A stretch of DNA of 64,000 bases from Bacillus sp. MM2020_1 (GTDB taxonomy: Bacteria; Bacillota; Bacilli; Bacillales; Cytobacillaceae), in assembly GCA_011250595.1 (NCBI GenBank), contig JAANMP010000003.1, forward strand, positions 1 to 64,000. Direction: 5' to 3'. Below are positions 43,491 through 51,021 of the stretch, piece by piece. Position 1 is the stretch's first letter. Every line of letters begins with the position of its first letter. The position numbers and the translations under genes are program-made. The notes under the pieces were generated by a model, which saw only the letters and a program-made list of their open reading frames with translations, was not told where the DNA came from and searched no databases.

Positions 43491-44312
43491 ATGAAGAGGG
43501 TAGCGACTTGTTTTATGTTTATTTATATCCTCCTATCTGGTCAAGGGGTTCAAGCAGAATCGACAATCAGTTATAAAATCGAGATGTTAAACTGGAAAGA
43601 AGTAAATCAAATTCTCCCAAAGTACACGAAATTTACAGTAATGGACGTAGAAACGGGAAAAAGGTTCAAGGTGCAACGACGTGCGGGTAGCCACCATGCG
43701 GATGTCCAACCATTAACTTCTAAAGATACAAAGGTAATGAAACGAATTTATGGTGGAAAATGGAGCTGGAAACGGCGTGCTATTATTGTTATCCATAAGG
43801 ATCAATGGATAGCGGGCTCCATGCATGGAATGCCTCATGGTGCTGGAGCCTTAGCGAATAACTTTCCGGGTCACTTTTGTATTCATTTCTATGGTAGTAC
43901 GACCCATCGTACTAACTCAATGGACCTATCACATATGCTGATGGTTTTAAAAGCATCCGGAAAGCTAAATCAGTATTTAGGAAAGGCAAATCCCTATGAG
44001 GTGATCAATGCCTACGTTGCAGGATTAAAACAGCAGGATGCCAGGATTACCTCACAAGCTTCATTACAACAAATCAAATGGATGCCTATTTTAGCGATTG
44101 TAGAAAATATTAGAATTTCTCGGATGGAGTTCTTACCCGCAGAGGATTTAACAGATGAAATTAGTTTGGATGTTCCAATTGAAGTGGACTGGTACATTAA
44201 AAATAGAGGCCGACAAACTTTTAGAGGAGCTATTCATCTGATAAGATTTTCACCAATGGATGCATGGAAAGTGGACTCACAGGACTTTTTAAAAGAAAAT
44301 AATCTTAAATAA
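43491..44312 (+). CDS. Secreted protein with possible L,D-transpeptidase-like Cys/His core
   Basis: A 273-residue exported protein: the start at 43491 (AAGGAGG before it) gives a clear signal peptide (about 1-22, cleavage near VQAES). Residues about 90-150 contain SMHGMPHGAG and FPGHFCIHFYGS. The HG pair followed by Gly-x-x-Cys-x-His recalls the YkuD arrangement (HG ... S-x-G-C-R) but with His for Ser and Arg, so the assignment is tentative. The C-terminal part looks like a beta domain. Family not firmly recognised. Confidence 0.7.
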   Translation: MKRVATCFMFIYILLSGQGVQAESTISYKIEMLNWKEVNQILPKYTKFTVMDVETGKRFKVQRRAGSHHADVQPLTSKDTKVMKRIYGGKWSWKRRAIIVIHKDQWIAGSMHGMPHGAGALANNFPGHFCIHFYGSTTHRTNSMDLSHMLMVLKASGKLNQYLGKANPYEVINAYVAGLKQQDARITSQASLQQIKWMPILAIVENIRISRMEFLPAEDLTDEISLDVPIEVDWYIKNRGRQTFRGAIHLIRFSPMDAWKVDSQDFLKENNLK

Positions 44313-44316
44313 AAGA

Positions 44317-44363
44317 AAACATCCTTTTTATTGGACTCCCCCAATAAAAAGGATGTTTTTTTG
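44317..44363. terminator. Long bidirectional terminator
   Basis: AAACATCCTTTTTATTGG and its exact complement CCAATAAAAAGGATGTTT form an 18-bp stem with A and T tails on the two sides, between convergent genes. Confidence 0.92.
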
Positions 44364-44370
44364 AAATATG

Positions 44371-44616
44371 CTAAATCGGTTGTTCGCCAAATTTAATAAA
44401 GGTAAGTTCATCTTCTATTAGTCCACAGGTACCGCATTGAACTCGGATTTCTGGACCTTTATAAGGAAGATGGAATGGTTCTAAATCATTTTCGCCATAT
44501 TCTTGAATGACTGCTCCCGATTGAGGGTCAAGCTTAACAGAATGGGAAACTTGTTGGATTACATTAAAGCGGCTTCGATTCGTCTTGCAATTTGGACATT
44601 TATAAGGTGTTGACAT
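44371..44616 (-). CDS. Small zinc-ribbon protein
   Basis: An 81-residue protein with CPNC near the N-terminus and CGTC near the C-terminus, a split zinc ribbon. Between them are a beta-rich stretch and [18 protein letters not shown] is nine bases before the ATG. Not assigned to a named family. Shares the long terminator with the upstream convergent gene. Confidence 0.78.
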   Translation of the reverse strand: MSTPYKCPNCKTNRSRFNVIQQVSHSVKLDPQSGAVIQEYGENDLEPFHLPYKGPEIRVQCGTCGLIEDELTFIKFGEQPI

Positions 44617-44636
44617 ATAAGCTTTCTCCTTCCATG

Positions 44637-44698
44637 GTGTCTAGTTCCTACGCGTCAGCAACTAGTAAACGTCGCTAAACAGGAGATTCCACTTTTCT
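44637..44698. repeat. Internally deleted copy of the 37016-37162 repeat
   Basis: GTGTCTAGTTCCTACGCGTC matches the left end of the larger element (GTGTCCAGCTCCGGCGCCCA), and GTCGCTAAACAGGAGATTCC matches its right end (GCCGCTAAACGGGCGCTTCC). The whole middle is missing. It is a decayed, non-coding remnant. Confidence 0.65.
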
Positions 44699-44776
44699 AG
44701 ACTTGTTAATATCTATGTTTTGCAATGATGATGGTAAATATGTAACAATGCAAGTGAAGACAAAGGAGGGGATCAT

Positions 44777-45055
44777 TTGTCGATAGAAAAAATGTCCTTT
44801 GATGATCTATTAAAAGAATATCGGATGATTTGGAATAATCGTTTACTATCTGCCGCGGACCTTAGTAGTAAGGGGACTTTGTTCGAAGCTATTAAAAGGG
44901 AGCTTCAAGATGCAAACTCACATCCTCGAACCAGGAAAAACAAGTATGAGAAATACTATTCTGCCATCAAAAGAGTAATCGATTCAACGGTTTCGGAAGA
45001 TGCCAAGTTATTGATAATTAAAATCCATAATCAAGTGATGGAAGAATTAAGTTAG
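44777..45055 (+). CDS. Small charged helical protein of unknown function
   Basis: A 92-residue soluble protein beginning (TTG) after AAAGGAGGGG. Predominantly helical and charged (FDDLLKEYRMIWNNRLL, RTRKNKYEKYYSAIKRVI). No Cys or membrane helix. It is 13 bp before the YtkA-like lipoprotein gene and so probably in the same transcript. Family not recognised. Confidence 0.72.
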   Translation: MSIEKMSFDDLLKEYRMIWNNRLLSAADLSSKGTLFEAIKRELQDANSHPRTRKNKYEKYYSAIKRVIDSTVSEDAKLLIIKIHNQVMEELS

Positions 45056-45068
45056 GAGAGAGGGAACC

Positions 45069-45527
45069 ATGAAAAAGCTTTTCGTTTTTTTGATGACTGT
45101 TCTATGTTTGAGCATTGTTATTTCTTGCAGTAATAAAAAGGAACAAGCTGATGATTTACCGCAGATGGTAGATGTAGCCTTAACCGTTAAACCAGATCCA
45201 GGAAAAATGAATAAGCCAATAACATTTGAAGCGAAGGTTACACAAGGGAAAGATAAAGTAGCGGATGCAGAGGTCATTTTTGAGATTTGGCGGTCAAAAG
45301 ATGACAAGCATGAAAAGGTAGAAATTAAACATACCGAAAATGGAATCTATCGCCTTGAAAAATCCTTCCCTCAAGAAGGAACGTATTATATCATTTCTCA
45401 CGTTACAGCAAGAGATATGCATAATATGCCTAAAAAGGAATTTACGATCGGGACACCGAGTGAACCAGAGGATGCTTCCTCCAAGGACACTATGGATGGC
45501 ATGGAAATGAATGAAGACGGTCATTAA
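45069..45527 (+). CDS. YtkA-like (FixH-type fold) lipoprotein
   Basis: A 152-residue lipoprotein (lipobox VISCS, Cys about 19) with one immunoglobulin-like YtkA domain (VDVALTVKPDP, then YYIISHVTARDMHNMPKKEF) and a Met/His/Asp/Glu-rich tail (MDGMEMNEDGH) that could bind metal, perhaps copper. AGGAGAG precedes the ATG. Its role is unproven; YtkA-like domains often occur with copper or oxidase assembly proteins. Confidence 0.85.
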   Translation: MKKLFVFLMTVLCLSIVISCSNKKEQADDLPQMVDVALTVKPDPGKMNKPITFEAKVTQGKDKVADAEVIFEIWRSKDDKHEKVEIKHTENGIYRLEKSFPQEGTYYIISHVTARDMHNMPKKEFTIGTPSEPEDASSKDTMDGMEMNEDGH

Positions 45528-45535
45528 AACAAAAG

Positions 45536-45565
45536 GAAAGGACAGTAGATTTTGGCTGTCCTTTC
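45536..45565. terminator. Hairpin between convergent genes
   Basis: GAAAGGACAG / CTGTCCTTTC, 10-bp stem. The T-rich side is on the minus strand, so it best serves the gene at 45587-46072. Confidence 0.7.
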
Positions 45566-45586
45566 AATCCCCACCGCTTTGGGCTT

Positions 45587-46072
45587 TTAATAAATTTCGG
45601 TTACGTCAATTTGTGAAAACTGCAGATCAACATTTTTAGGGATTTTTACTTCAAGCATGCTATCTTTGAAAGTAGCTGTTGCTCCTTTCTTTTTTACAAT
45701 CGCAGGGAGGGTTATCGTGTGTTTATCTTCATGAAGAGGGATATGTTCGACGATTAGTTGATTGGATGTATAATAAATACGGAGTTGTTTCACCCATTCA
45801 TCTTTTTTTAGTGGAATTCTAACATACACATAATCGTGGGTCTCAAAGACCGATGAATTCAAAATACCCTTGGTCGAGTCCAGCGGTGGTCCCGATGGTT
45901 GTAATTTTTGAAATATGTCTTGAGGGTTCATAACACCCTTCATGTTTGCAGGCATGAATTTCCCCATTAGTTCTTGAACATAATTATTTATTTCTTCAGG
46001 CTTCATTTTTGTCATCTTATCCTTCATATCTTTATCAAAAGGGAATATATTCCAAGGTAACACGGGTCTCAT
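45587..46072 (-). CDS. Hsp20/alpha-crystallin-like spore protein
   Basis: A 161-residue protein: a helical, Met/Lys-rich head (about 1-75), then an alpha-crystallin-type beta domain with YVYVRIPLKKDEWVKQLRIYYTSNQLIVEH and DSMLEVKIPKN. This is the layout of the GerT/CotM/CotP-like group in Bacillus, small heat-shock folds used in spore coat or germination. It starts MRPVLPWNIFPFDK. Spore role inferred from family. Confidence 0.78.
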   Translation of the reverse strand: MRPVLPWNIFPFDKDMKDKMTKMKPEEINNYVQELMGKFMPANMKGVMNPQDIFQKLQPSGPPLDSTKGILNSSVFETHDYVYVRIPLKKDEWVKQLRIYYTSNQLIVEHIPLHEDKHTITLPAIVKKKGATATFKDSMLEVKIPKNVDLQFSQIDVTEIY

Positions 46073-46246
46073 CCTTTCCGTCTTTTCAGATATCTTATCC
46101 TATGCTAATAATTGCCCATCCGTTATAAAAACTTAGTCTTAGTGCAACGTAAGTTATCACTAGTGGTTACTATAATTTGCATTAATAATTGTTTCTTTTT
46201 AACATATAGTTAAGAGAGAAATTCTAAAATAGAGAGGTAATGATTT

Positions 46247-47008
46247 GTGAGAAAGAAAACGGCTTTGATAACGGGAGGAGCTTCTGGTATTGGCAAAAAA
46301 ACAGCTTTTTATCTTGCGGAAAATGGGTATCAGTTAGCCATTAACTATCGTAAAAGTAAATCCGAAGCTATTTCTTTAGCAAACCAACTGACTACTCGTT
46401 ATGGAACTAAGAACATCGCATTCCAAGGAGATGTATCGAACAAAGAGGAGTGCACCCGCCTTGTTAATGAGGTTCTGTCCTCTTTTCCTACGGTTGATGT
46501 TTTAGTTCATAATGCCGGTCCATACATACATGAAAGAAAAAAGCTGACAGATTATTCCTTCGATGATTGGAATTATATAATCCAAGGAAATTTAAGTGCT
46601 GTTTTTTATTTATCAAAACTAATTATTCCTTCCATGCGAAACCAAAAATGGGGGAGAATAATTACCATCGGATATGATCGTGTAGAAACCGCACCAGGTT
46701 GGATCTATCGCTCGGCCTTTGCCGCAGCCAAGACAGGTGTTGCCTCTCTTACAAGGACAATTGCTATCGAGGAAGCGGAGCACGGGATTACGGCAAATAT
46801 GGTTTGTCCGGGTGATATAATCACCGAATGGAAAGAACGTGATATCGAGGATGCGAGAGGAAATGATTCAATTGGACGACAGGGAACAGGAGAAGATATA
46901 GCTAGAGTAATTGCCCTCCTAACTGATGAAAAATCGGACTTAATTACAGGGAGTATTATTCCTGTAACTGGTGGACTAGACGTATTAGGTAAAGTACTTA
47001 AGAATTAG
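46247..47008 (+). CDS. Short-chain dehydrogenase/reductase homologue lacking catalytic Tyr and Ser
   Basis: Rossmann-fold protein (253 residues) with a sound cofactor site: TGGASGIGKKTA (about 9-20) and the VHNAG motif. The expected Tyr of YxxxK is Phe158 (FAAAK, Lys162 kept), and the position of the catalytic Ser is Gly142 (ITIGYD). The rest, including NMVCPGDI and VTGGLDV at the end, follows FabG-like SDRs. Ordinary alcohol/ketone chemistry is therefore doubtful; a cofactor-binding or regulatory role is possible. GAGAGGTAATGATT precedes the GTG start. Confidence 0.88.
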   Translation: MRKKTALITGGASGIGKKTAFYLAENGYQLAINYRKSKSEAISLANQLTTRYGTKNIAFQGDVSNKEECTRLVNEVLSSFPTVDVLVHNAGPYIHERKKLTDYSFDDWNYIIQGNLSAVFYLSKLIIPSMRNQKWGRIITIGYDRVETAPGWIYRSAFAAAKTGVASLTRTIAIEEAEHGITANMVCPGDIITEWKERDIEDARGNDSIGRQGTGEDIARVIALLTDEKSDLITGSIIPVTGGLDVLGKVLKN

Positions 47009-47099
47009 TATAATTTTTTGAACTATTTGATTTTCAAGAATGAAAACTGCTTCCTTTGTAGACAATAGAAAGTAATCATCTATGAAAGGAGCAAAGAAA

Positions 47100-47258
47100 A
47101 TGAGTTTTAATATGAATAGAATCAATCCTAATCAAACCCAAGTATTTTTTCATGATGGCCGCTTTGAAACATTGACGAATGAGGAACTAGATGAATTTTT
47201 GCTCCAAATGGGTCTTAGTGACGTGAACGAAAGCATTGAACAAAATATAACGGAATAA
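47100..47258 (+). CDS. Small acidic protein of unknown function
   Basis: A 52-residue ORF with GGAG nine bases before the ATG. It starts MSFNMNRINPNQTQVFFHDG and has an acidic C-terminal half (LTNEELDEFLLQMG). Soluble, no Cys. Followed by a strong hairpin. Family not recognised. Confidence 0.62.
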   Translation: MSFNMNRINPNQTQVFFHDGRFETLTNEELDEFLLQMGLSDVNESIEQNITE

Positions 47259-47285
47259 TAAGAGATATTTTTCATTAAACTGCAA

Positions 47286-47320
47286 AAAAAAAGCAAACGG
47301 CCGTGGCCATTTGCTTTTTT
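47286..47320. terminator. Bidirectional terminator
   Basis: AAAAAGCAAA / TTTGCTTTTT arms around a GC-rich GGCCGTGGCC core, with A and T runs outside; convergent genes on both sides. Confidence 0.85.
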
Positions 47321-47879
47321 ATGCTTCCAGCAATTGTGAATCGTCTGATTGAACAGCACCATTTCGCATAAGGTAAAAGGTGTACTGATCTTTTGGAATC
47401 TCATATAAATCATATACTTCAATATTTGCGTTTAATTGCTCATAAATAGCTTTTCTAGTTTCATTTGCTTTGATAACATAAGGAAGTTTTTCCGCAGCTT
47501 TGATGGAGCGAATATTCACTTTACGTATTCGCATAAATACGGTCTCCAGCCCTAATTCATAAAACAGTTCTTGAAAAAAGGCATCCTTAGCAGGCGAATT
47601 ATAACCCTTCCCATGATAGGGCTTGCCAAGCCATGTTCCTAAAAAACCAGCATTGTCTTCAATATCAAATAGATTAATCGTACCGATTGGTGCGCCCCAT
47701 TCATCGAGGATCGTCCGTGAAATTAATTCACCGCGTTCTTCGGCTTCAATGGTTTGTTTGGTCATAAATAAGAATTCTTCATAGGAATCAGCTTTTTGGC
47801 GTACAAACGGGAAGACATCAGGGTGCGTCATTAATTCGTACAATGTGTGGCTGTCATGAAGATCACGTTTTTTAAGCAT
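47319..47879 (-). CDS. GNAT family N-acetyltransferase (RimJ/RimL type)
   Basis: A 186-residue acetyltransferase. The start at 47879 has GGAGGG six bases upstream. GFLGTWLGKPYHGKGYNSPAKDAFFQ is the acetyl-CoA-binding region, and VFMRIRKVNIRSIKAAEKL is the usual following strand and helix. The Arg/Gln-x-x-Gly pyrophosphate loop is reduced to YHGKGYN. The acceptor is unknown. A pair of stable hairpins lies in its upstream region (47965-48025, minus strand). Confidence 0.85.
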   Translation of the reverse strand: MLKKRDLHDSHTLYELMTHPDVFPFVRQKADSYEEFLFMTKQTIEAEERGELISRTILDEWGAPIGTINLFDIEDNAGFLGTWLGKPYHGKGYNSPAKDAFFQELFYELGLETVFMRIRKVNIRSIKAAEKLPYVIKANETRKAIYEQLNANIEVYDLYEIPKDQYTFYLMRNGAVQSDDSQLLEA

Positions 47880-47964
47880 GAATATCCCTCCATTAGGGCA
47901 TTCCGATCCCATGTCAAAAGAAGCGGTCCACCCTCGAAATTTTTTATAAAGTTACTAAAAAATT

Positions 47965-48025
47965 CCGGGGTGGGAATCGAACCCACTAGAACCAGTAAAA
48001 CTGGTGGCGCACCATTTGCCTTCCC
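47965..48025 (-). other. tRNA-T-arm-like double hairpin in the GNAT 5' region
   Basis: Read on the minus strand: ACCAG-TTTTA-CTGGT, then GTGGG-TTCGATT-CCCAC, the second having the exact shape of a tRNA T-psi-C arm (GGTTCGATTCC), followed by CCCGGAATTTTTT. No acceptor 5' strand, D-arm or anticodon arm could be fitted, so it is not a working tRNA. It may be a tRNA-derived relic or a leader RNA of the gene at 47319-47879. Confidence 0.45.
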
Positions 48026-48184
48026 TATATCATTTTTTTGTTAACAGAATTTGTTCGTAAACCCCCAAAGTATTCAGGTCTCTAAAACATTTCACTTAGA
48101 GTATAATACAAGAAAAATGCTAAAAAATAAATAGGTTTTTTGTGTATTTTTCGATAACATTTATTACCAATTTTCTACAGGTTT

Positions 48185-49312
48185 TTAGGTTCCTAGATAG
48201 ATCATTTCACCGCCAATCATCGTCCACTTAGGCTTTGCCAAGTAATGGAATGGATGATGGCTCCAAAGCACTAAATCTGCCTCTTTACCCTCTTCGATAC
48301 TTCCGAGTTTATGGCCTAATTTCAAATTCTTTGCTGGTAGAATTGTAATTCCTTCTAATGCTTTTTGCTCGGATAATCCTTCACGAACCGCTAAACTCGC
48401 GCAAATATTTAAGTATTGAATTGGTGTATAAGGATGGTCTGTAATAATAGATACTTCGACACCGTGATTCGTTAGTTCTTGATAGGTTTTCCATGTTTTA
48501 TTTTTTAATTCGACTTTGGATCTACGCGTCAATGTAGGCCCAACAGAAACCTTTAACCCCAATCCAGACAACTCACTAGCGATTAAGTGTCCTTCCGTGC
48601 AGTGTTCAATTCGTAAATCAAGATTAAATTCTTCTGCAAAACGAAGTGCAGAAATAATATCATCCGCACGATGGGCATGGATTCTAACCGGAATTTCTCT
48701 TTTTAAGGCCATTACGATAGGAGCGACTCTGGGTAAATCCGGATTATCTGTATGGATTGCTTGGTAGAAGGCTTCCCTAAGCATCCCCATAATCCCCATT
48801 CTTGTAATGGAATCATTGTTGCCGTGGCTATGAATTCTTTTTGGGTTTTCCCCCAGGGCAATTTTTAAACCTGAAATCCCTTGAATAATCATTTTTTTTA
48901 TATTTTTACCAGTCGTTTTGATAACGGAGGTTGTTCCGCCAATAACGTTGGCGCTTCCCGGCATGACATGGACCGTGGTAATGCCGCTTTTGACTGCATC
49001 CGTGAACGCGGGGTCCAAGGGGTATACCCCATCGATTGCCCGAATGTGGGGTGTGAGGGCTTCAACCGTTTCATTTGCATCATTCCCGGCCCAGCCCGTG
49101 CCTTCATCATATAGACCTAAGTGAGTATGAACATCGATAAAGCCTGGTAAAAGGAATAATTCCCCACAATCGATTATTTTTAAATCTAAATTTGTGGTTA
49201 TATTTTTTCCGATTTTTTCAATTTTTCCTTCTTCAATAAGGACATCGCAATGATGGATGGGTCCTGAAGTAATTGGATATACCGTTGCGTTTTTTAAAAG
49301 TATTTTTTTCAT
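48185..49312 (-). CDS. Amidohydrolase family protein (imidazolonepropionase-like)
   Basis: Metal-dependent hydrolase (375 residues). FIDVHTHLG (about 59-67) supplies the first two His ligands, IHAHRADD and RIEHCTEG supply further His, and ITDHPYTP the catalytic Asp. The N-terminal and C-terminal parts form the composite beta domain (KADLVLW-type ending: GKEADLVLWSHHPF). The substrate cannot be named. It is monocistronic. Confidence 0.88.
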   Translation of the reverse strand: MKKILLKNATVYPITSGPIHHCDVLIEEGKIEKIGKNITTNLDLKIIDCGELFLLPGFIDVHTHLGLYDEGTGWAGNDANETVEALTPHIRAIDGVYPLDPAFTDAVKSGITTVHVMPGSANVIGGTTSVIKTTGKNIKKMIIQGISGLKIALGENPKRIHSHGNNDSITRMGIMGMLREAFYQAIHTDNPDLPRVAPIVMALKREIPVRIHAHRADDIISALRFAEEFNLDLRIEHCTEGHLIASELSGLGLKVSVGPTLTRRSKVELKNKTWKTYQELTNHGVEVSIITDHPYTPIQYLNICASLAVREGLSEQKALEGITILPAKNLKLGHKLGSIEEGKEADLVLWSHHPFHYLAKPKWTMIGGEMIYLGT

Positions 49313-49481
49313 AATAAAACCTTTCTGTACGTTGTTTATAGTTATTTTATCGATTTTAACAAGTTACGTGCCATAGGAGAAGTTGATCCGATAAATTTTT
49401 TCACGGATAATGAAACCTTTTAAATGAAGTGGCGTAAATAGTAATGAATATTAAAAATATATTCCAATGGGGGAATAGAAA

Positions 49482-49805
49482 ATGGTAAATAATGATGAAA
49501 GGTTAATGGCTGCCGGTATTTATGTGTTAAGTATATTTTTCCCAGTTATCGCACCGCTAGTAATCTGGTTAATAAAAAAGGATGAGTCATCATTTATTGA
49601 TTATCATGGCAGGGAATATTTCAACTTTTTGATTTCCTATACCGTTTACTTTTTTGTCAGTGGAATCTTAACCATCATCTTAATAGGATTTGTTGCCTTA
49701 GCGGTATTAGGGGTCATGCTCTTTGTGTTTACTATTATTGCCGCAATTAAAGCATATGAAGGAAATGAATATCGATTCCCGTTGATTTTTAGACTGATTA
49801 AATAA
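49482..49805 (+). CDS. DUF4870 (Tic20-like) membrane protein
   Basis: A 107-residue protein with about three membrane helices (AAGIYVLSIFFPVIAPLVIWL; FLISYTVYFFVSGILTIIL; ALAVLGVMLFVFTIIAAI) and the conserved DYHGREYFNF motif between helices one and two, typical of DUF4870. Function unknown. Confidence 0.85.
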   Translation: MVNNDERLMAAGIYVLSIFFPVIAPLVIWLIKKDESSFIDYHGREYFNFLISYTVYFFVSGILTIILIGFVALAVLGVMLFVFTIIAAIKAYEGNEYRFPLIFRLIK

Positions 49806-49823
49806 ACTTGCAAATAGAACCCG

Positions 49824-49852
49824 AACCCGACAAAGAATTTTGTCGGGTTTTA
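49824..49852 (+). terminator. Intrinsic terminator
   Basis: AACCCGACAAA / TTTGTCGGGTT stem with a 4-nt loop. Confidence 0.85.
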
Positions 49853-49915
49853 AAGGATTTTTCGGTTCAAATGTAAAATAAAGTAATATGAAAGAATTTA
49901 AGGTGGTGGAAATAA

Positions 49916-50113
49916 GTGGATGTTCTGGTAAATAATTTGCCGATTATAGCACCAATCATTATCATTCAACTGATATTAATAATCGTTGCCATTATTGATT
50001 TAATACGAATAGAGACAACAAATGGCCCAAAGTGGCTGTGGGCACTCATCATTTTATTCATTAACATAATTGGACCGATACTCTATTTCGTGATTGGAAG
50101 GAAGCGGGACTGA
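49916..50113 (+). CDS. PLDc_N domain membrane peptide (YxlE-like)
   Basis: A 65-residue protein with two membrane helices joined by a polar turn (RIETTNGPKWLW), ending GPILYFVIGRKRD, the phospholipase-D-nuclease N-terminal-like domain. GTG start six bases after GGTGGTGG. Its stop overlaps the start of the ABC ATPase gene. The trio PLDc_N, ATPase and permease matches yxlE-yxlF-yxlG of the B. subtilis sigY operon, but no sigY or anti-sigma gene is present here. Confidence 0.85.
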   Translation: MDVLVNNLPIIAPIIIIQLILIIVAIIDLIRIETTNGPKWLWALIILFINIIGPILYFVIGRKRD

Positions 50114-51021
50114 TGCCTCTCATTCAAATAAGTTATTTGAAAAAAAGCTTCAAAGGAACAGAAGTGATTAAAGGTATTGATTTCCAATTAGATAAAGGGA
50201 AATGTATTGCTCTTTTAGGACCGAATGGGGCGGGGAAAACAACCACGTTACGGATGCTTTCTGGGCTAATGGAACCGACGGATGGAACGATCATTTTTAC
50301 TGATGCCAAAAAAGGAGAAGACATCCGAAAACTAATTGGGTACCTGCCGCAATTTCCAGTCTTTTACGAATGGATGTCAGGTCTAGAATTTTTGTCCTAT
50401 GCAGGCAGACTTGCTGGCTTAGGTCGTAGGGAAGCCAAGGACCGATCCTTAGAGCTATTAAAATTGGTTGGGATATTGGAGGCGAAAAATCGAAGAATAG
50501 CTAAATATTCAGGCGGGATGAAACAGCGGTTAGGAATTGCCCAAGCCCTTATTCATCGCCCTCAGCTTATAATGCTCGATGAACCAGTATCTGCATTAGA
50601 TCCAATCGGAAGAAGAGAAGTATTGGATTTGCTTGAAGGTCTTAAAAAGGAAACTACGATTCTTTTCTCCACACATATTCTAAATGATGCGGAAGAAATA
50701 TGTGATGAGATTTTATTTCTGCATAATGGAAAAATTGTCGAGTCCGGATCCATGGTGGAGCTTCGGGAACGACATCAACAACCAAAAATTGATTTGTTCT
50801 TTACAGGGAAGTCTGGAGAATATGCTGAAATATTTTCAAATCATAAACTTACTCACTCCATCAGTGTAGAAGGGAATAGGGTTAGTGTTTTTGTAACGAA
50901 TATCGTTTTAGCTAGAAAGGCATTCCTGAGATTGATTTCGGAACAAAACATGCCCCTTGAAAAATTTGAAGTAAGCAGTATGACCCTTGAAGATGTATTC
51001 ATGAAGGTGGTGGGAAAATGA
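50113..51021 (+). CDS. ABC transporter ATP-binding protein (YxlF-like)
   Basis: A 302-residue ATPase with GPNGAGKTT (Walker A, about 36-44), YSGGMKQR (signature), LIMLDEP (Walker B) and the STH switch. The last 80 residues are the C-terminal extension common in ABC-2 multidrug or bacteriocin exporters. Overlaps the preceding and following genes by 1 and 4 bp, so all three are co-translated. Confidence 0.92.
   Translation: MPLIQISYLKKSFKGTEVIKGIDFQLDKGKCIALLGPNGAGKTTTLRMLSGLMEPTDGTIIFTDAKKGEDIRKLIGYLPQFPVFYEWMSGLEFLSYAGRLAGLGRREAKDRSLELLKLVGILEAKNRRIAKYSGGMKQRLGIAQALIHRPQLIMLDEPVSALDPIGRREVLDLLEGLKKETTILFSTHILNDAEEICDEILFLHNGKIVESGSMVELRERHQQPKIDLFFTGKSGEYAEIFSNHKLTHSISVEGNRVSVFVTNIVLARKAFLRLISEQNMPLEKFEVSSMTLEDVFMKVVGK

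Noticed and set aside
46153-46170. Imperfect dyad GTTATCACT/AGTGGTTAC before the SDR gene, next to TATAAT.
   Set aside because: Two of nine positions mismatch and no suitable -35 was found, so an operator cannot be supported.
47847-48044. Plus-strand ORF of 65 aa containing GIEPT.
   Set aside because: It is the reverse of the T-arm-like hairpin; GIEPT-type peptides are usual false translations of tRNA-like sequence. No ribosome site.
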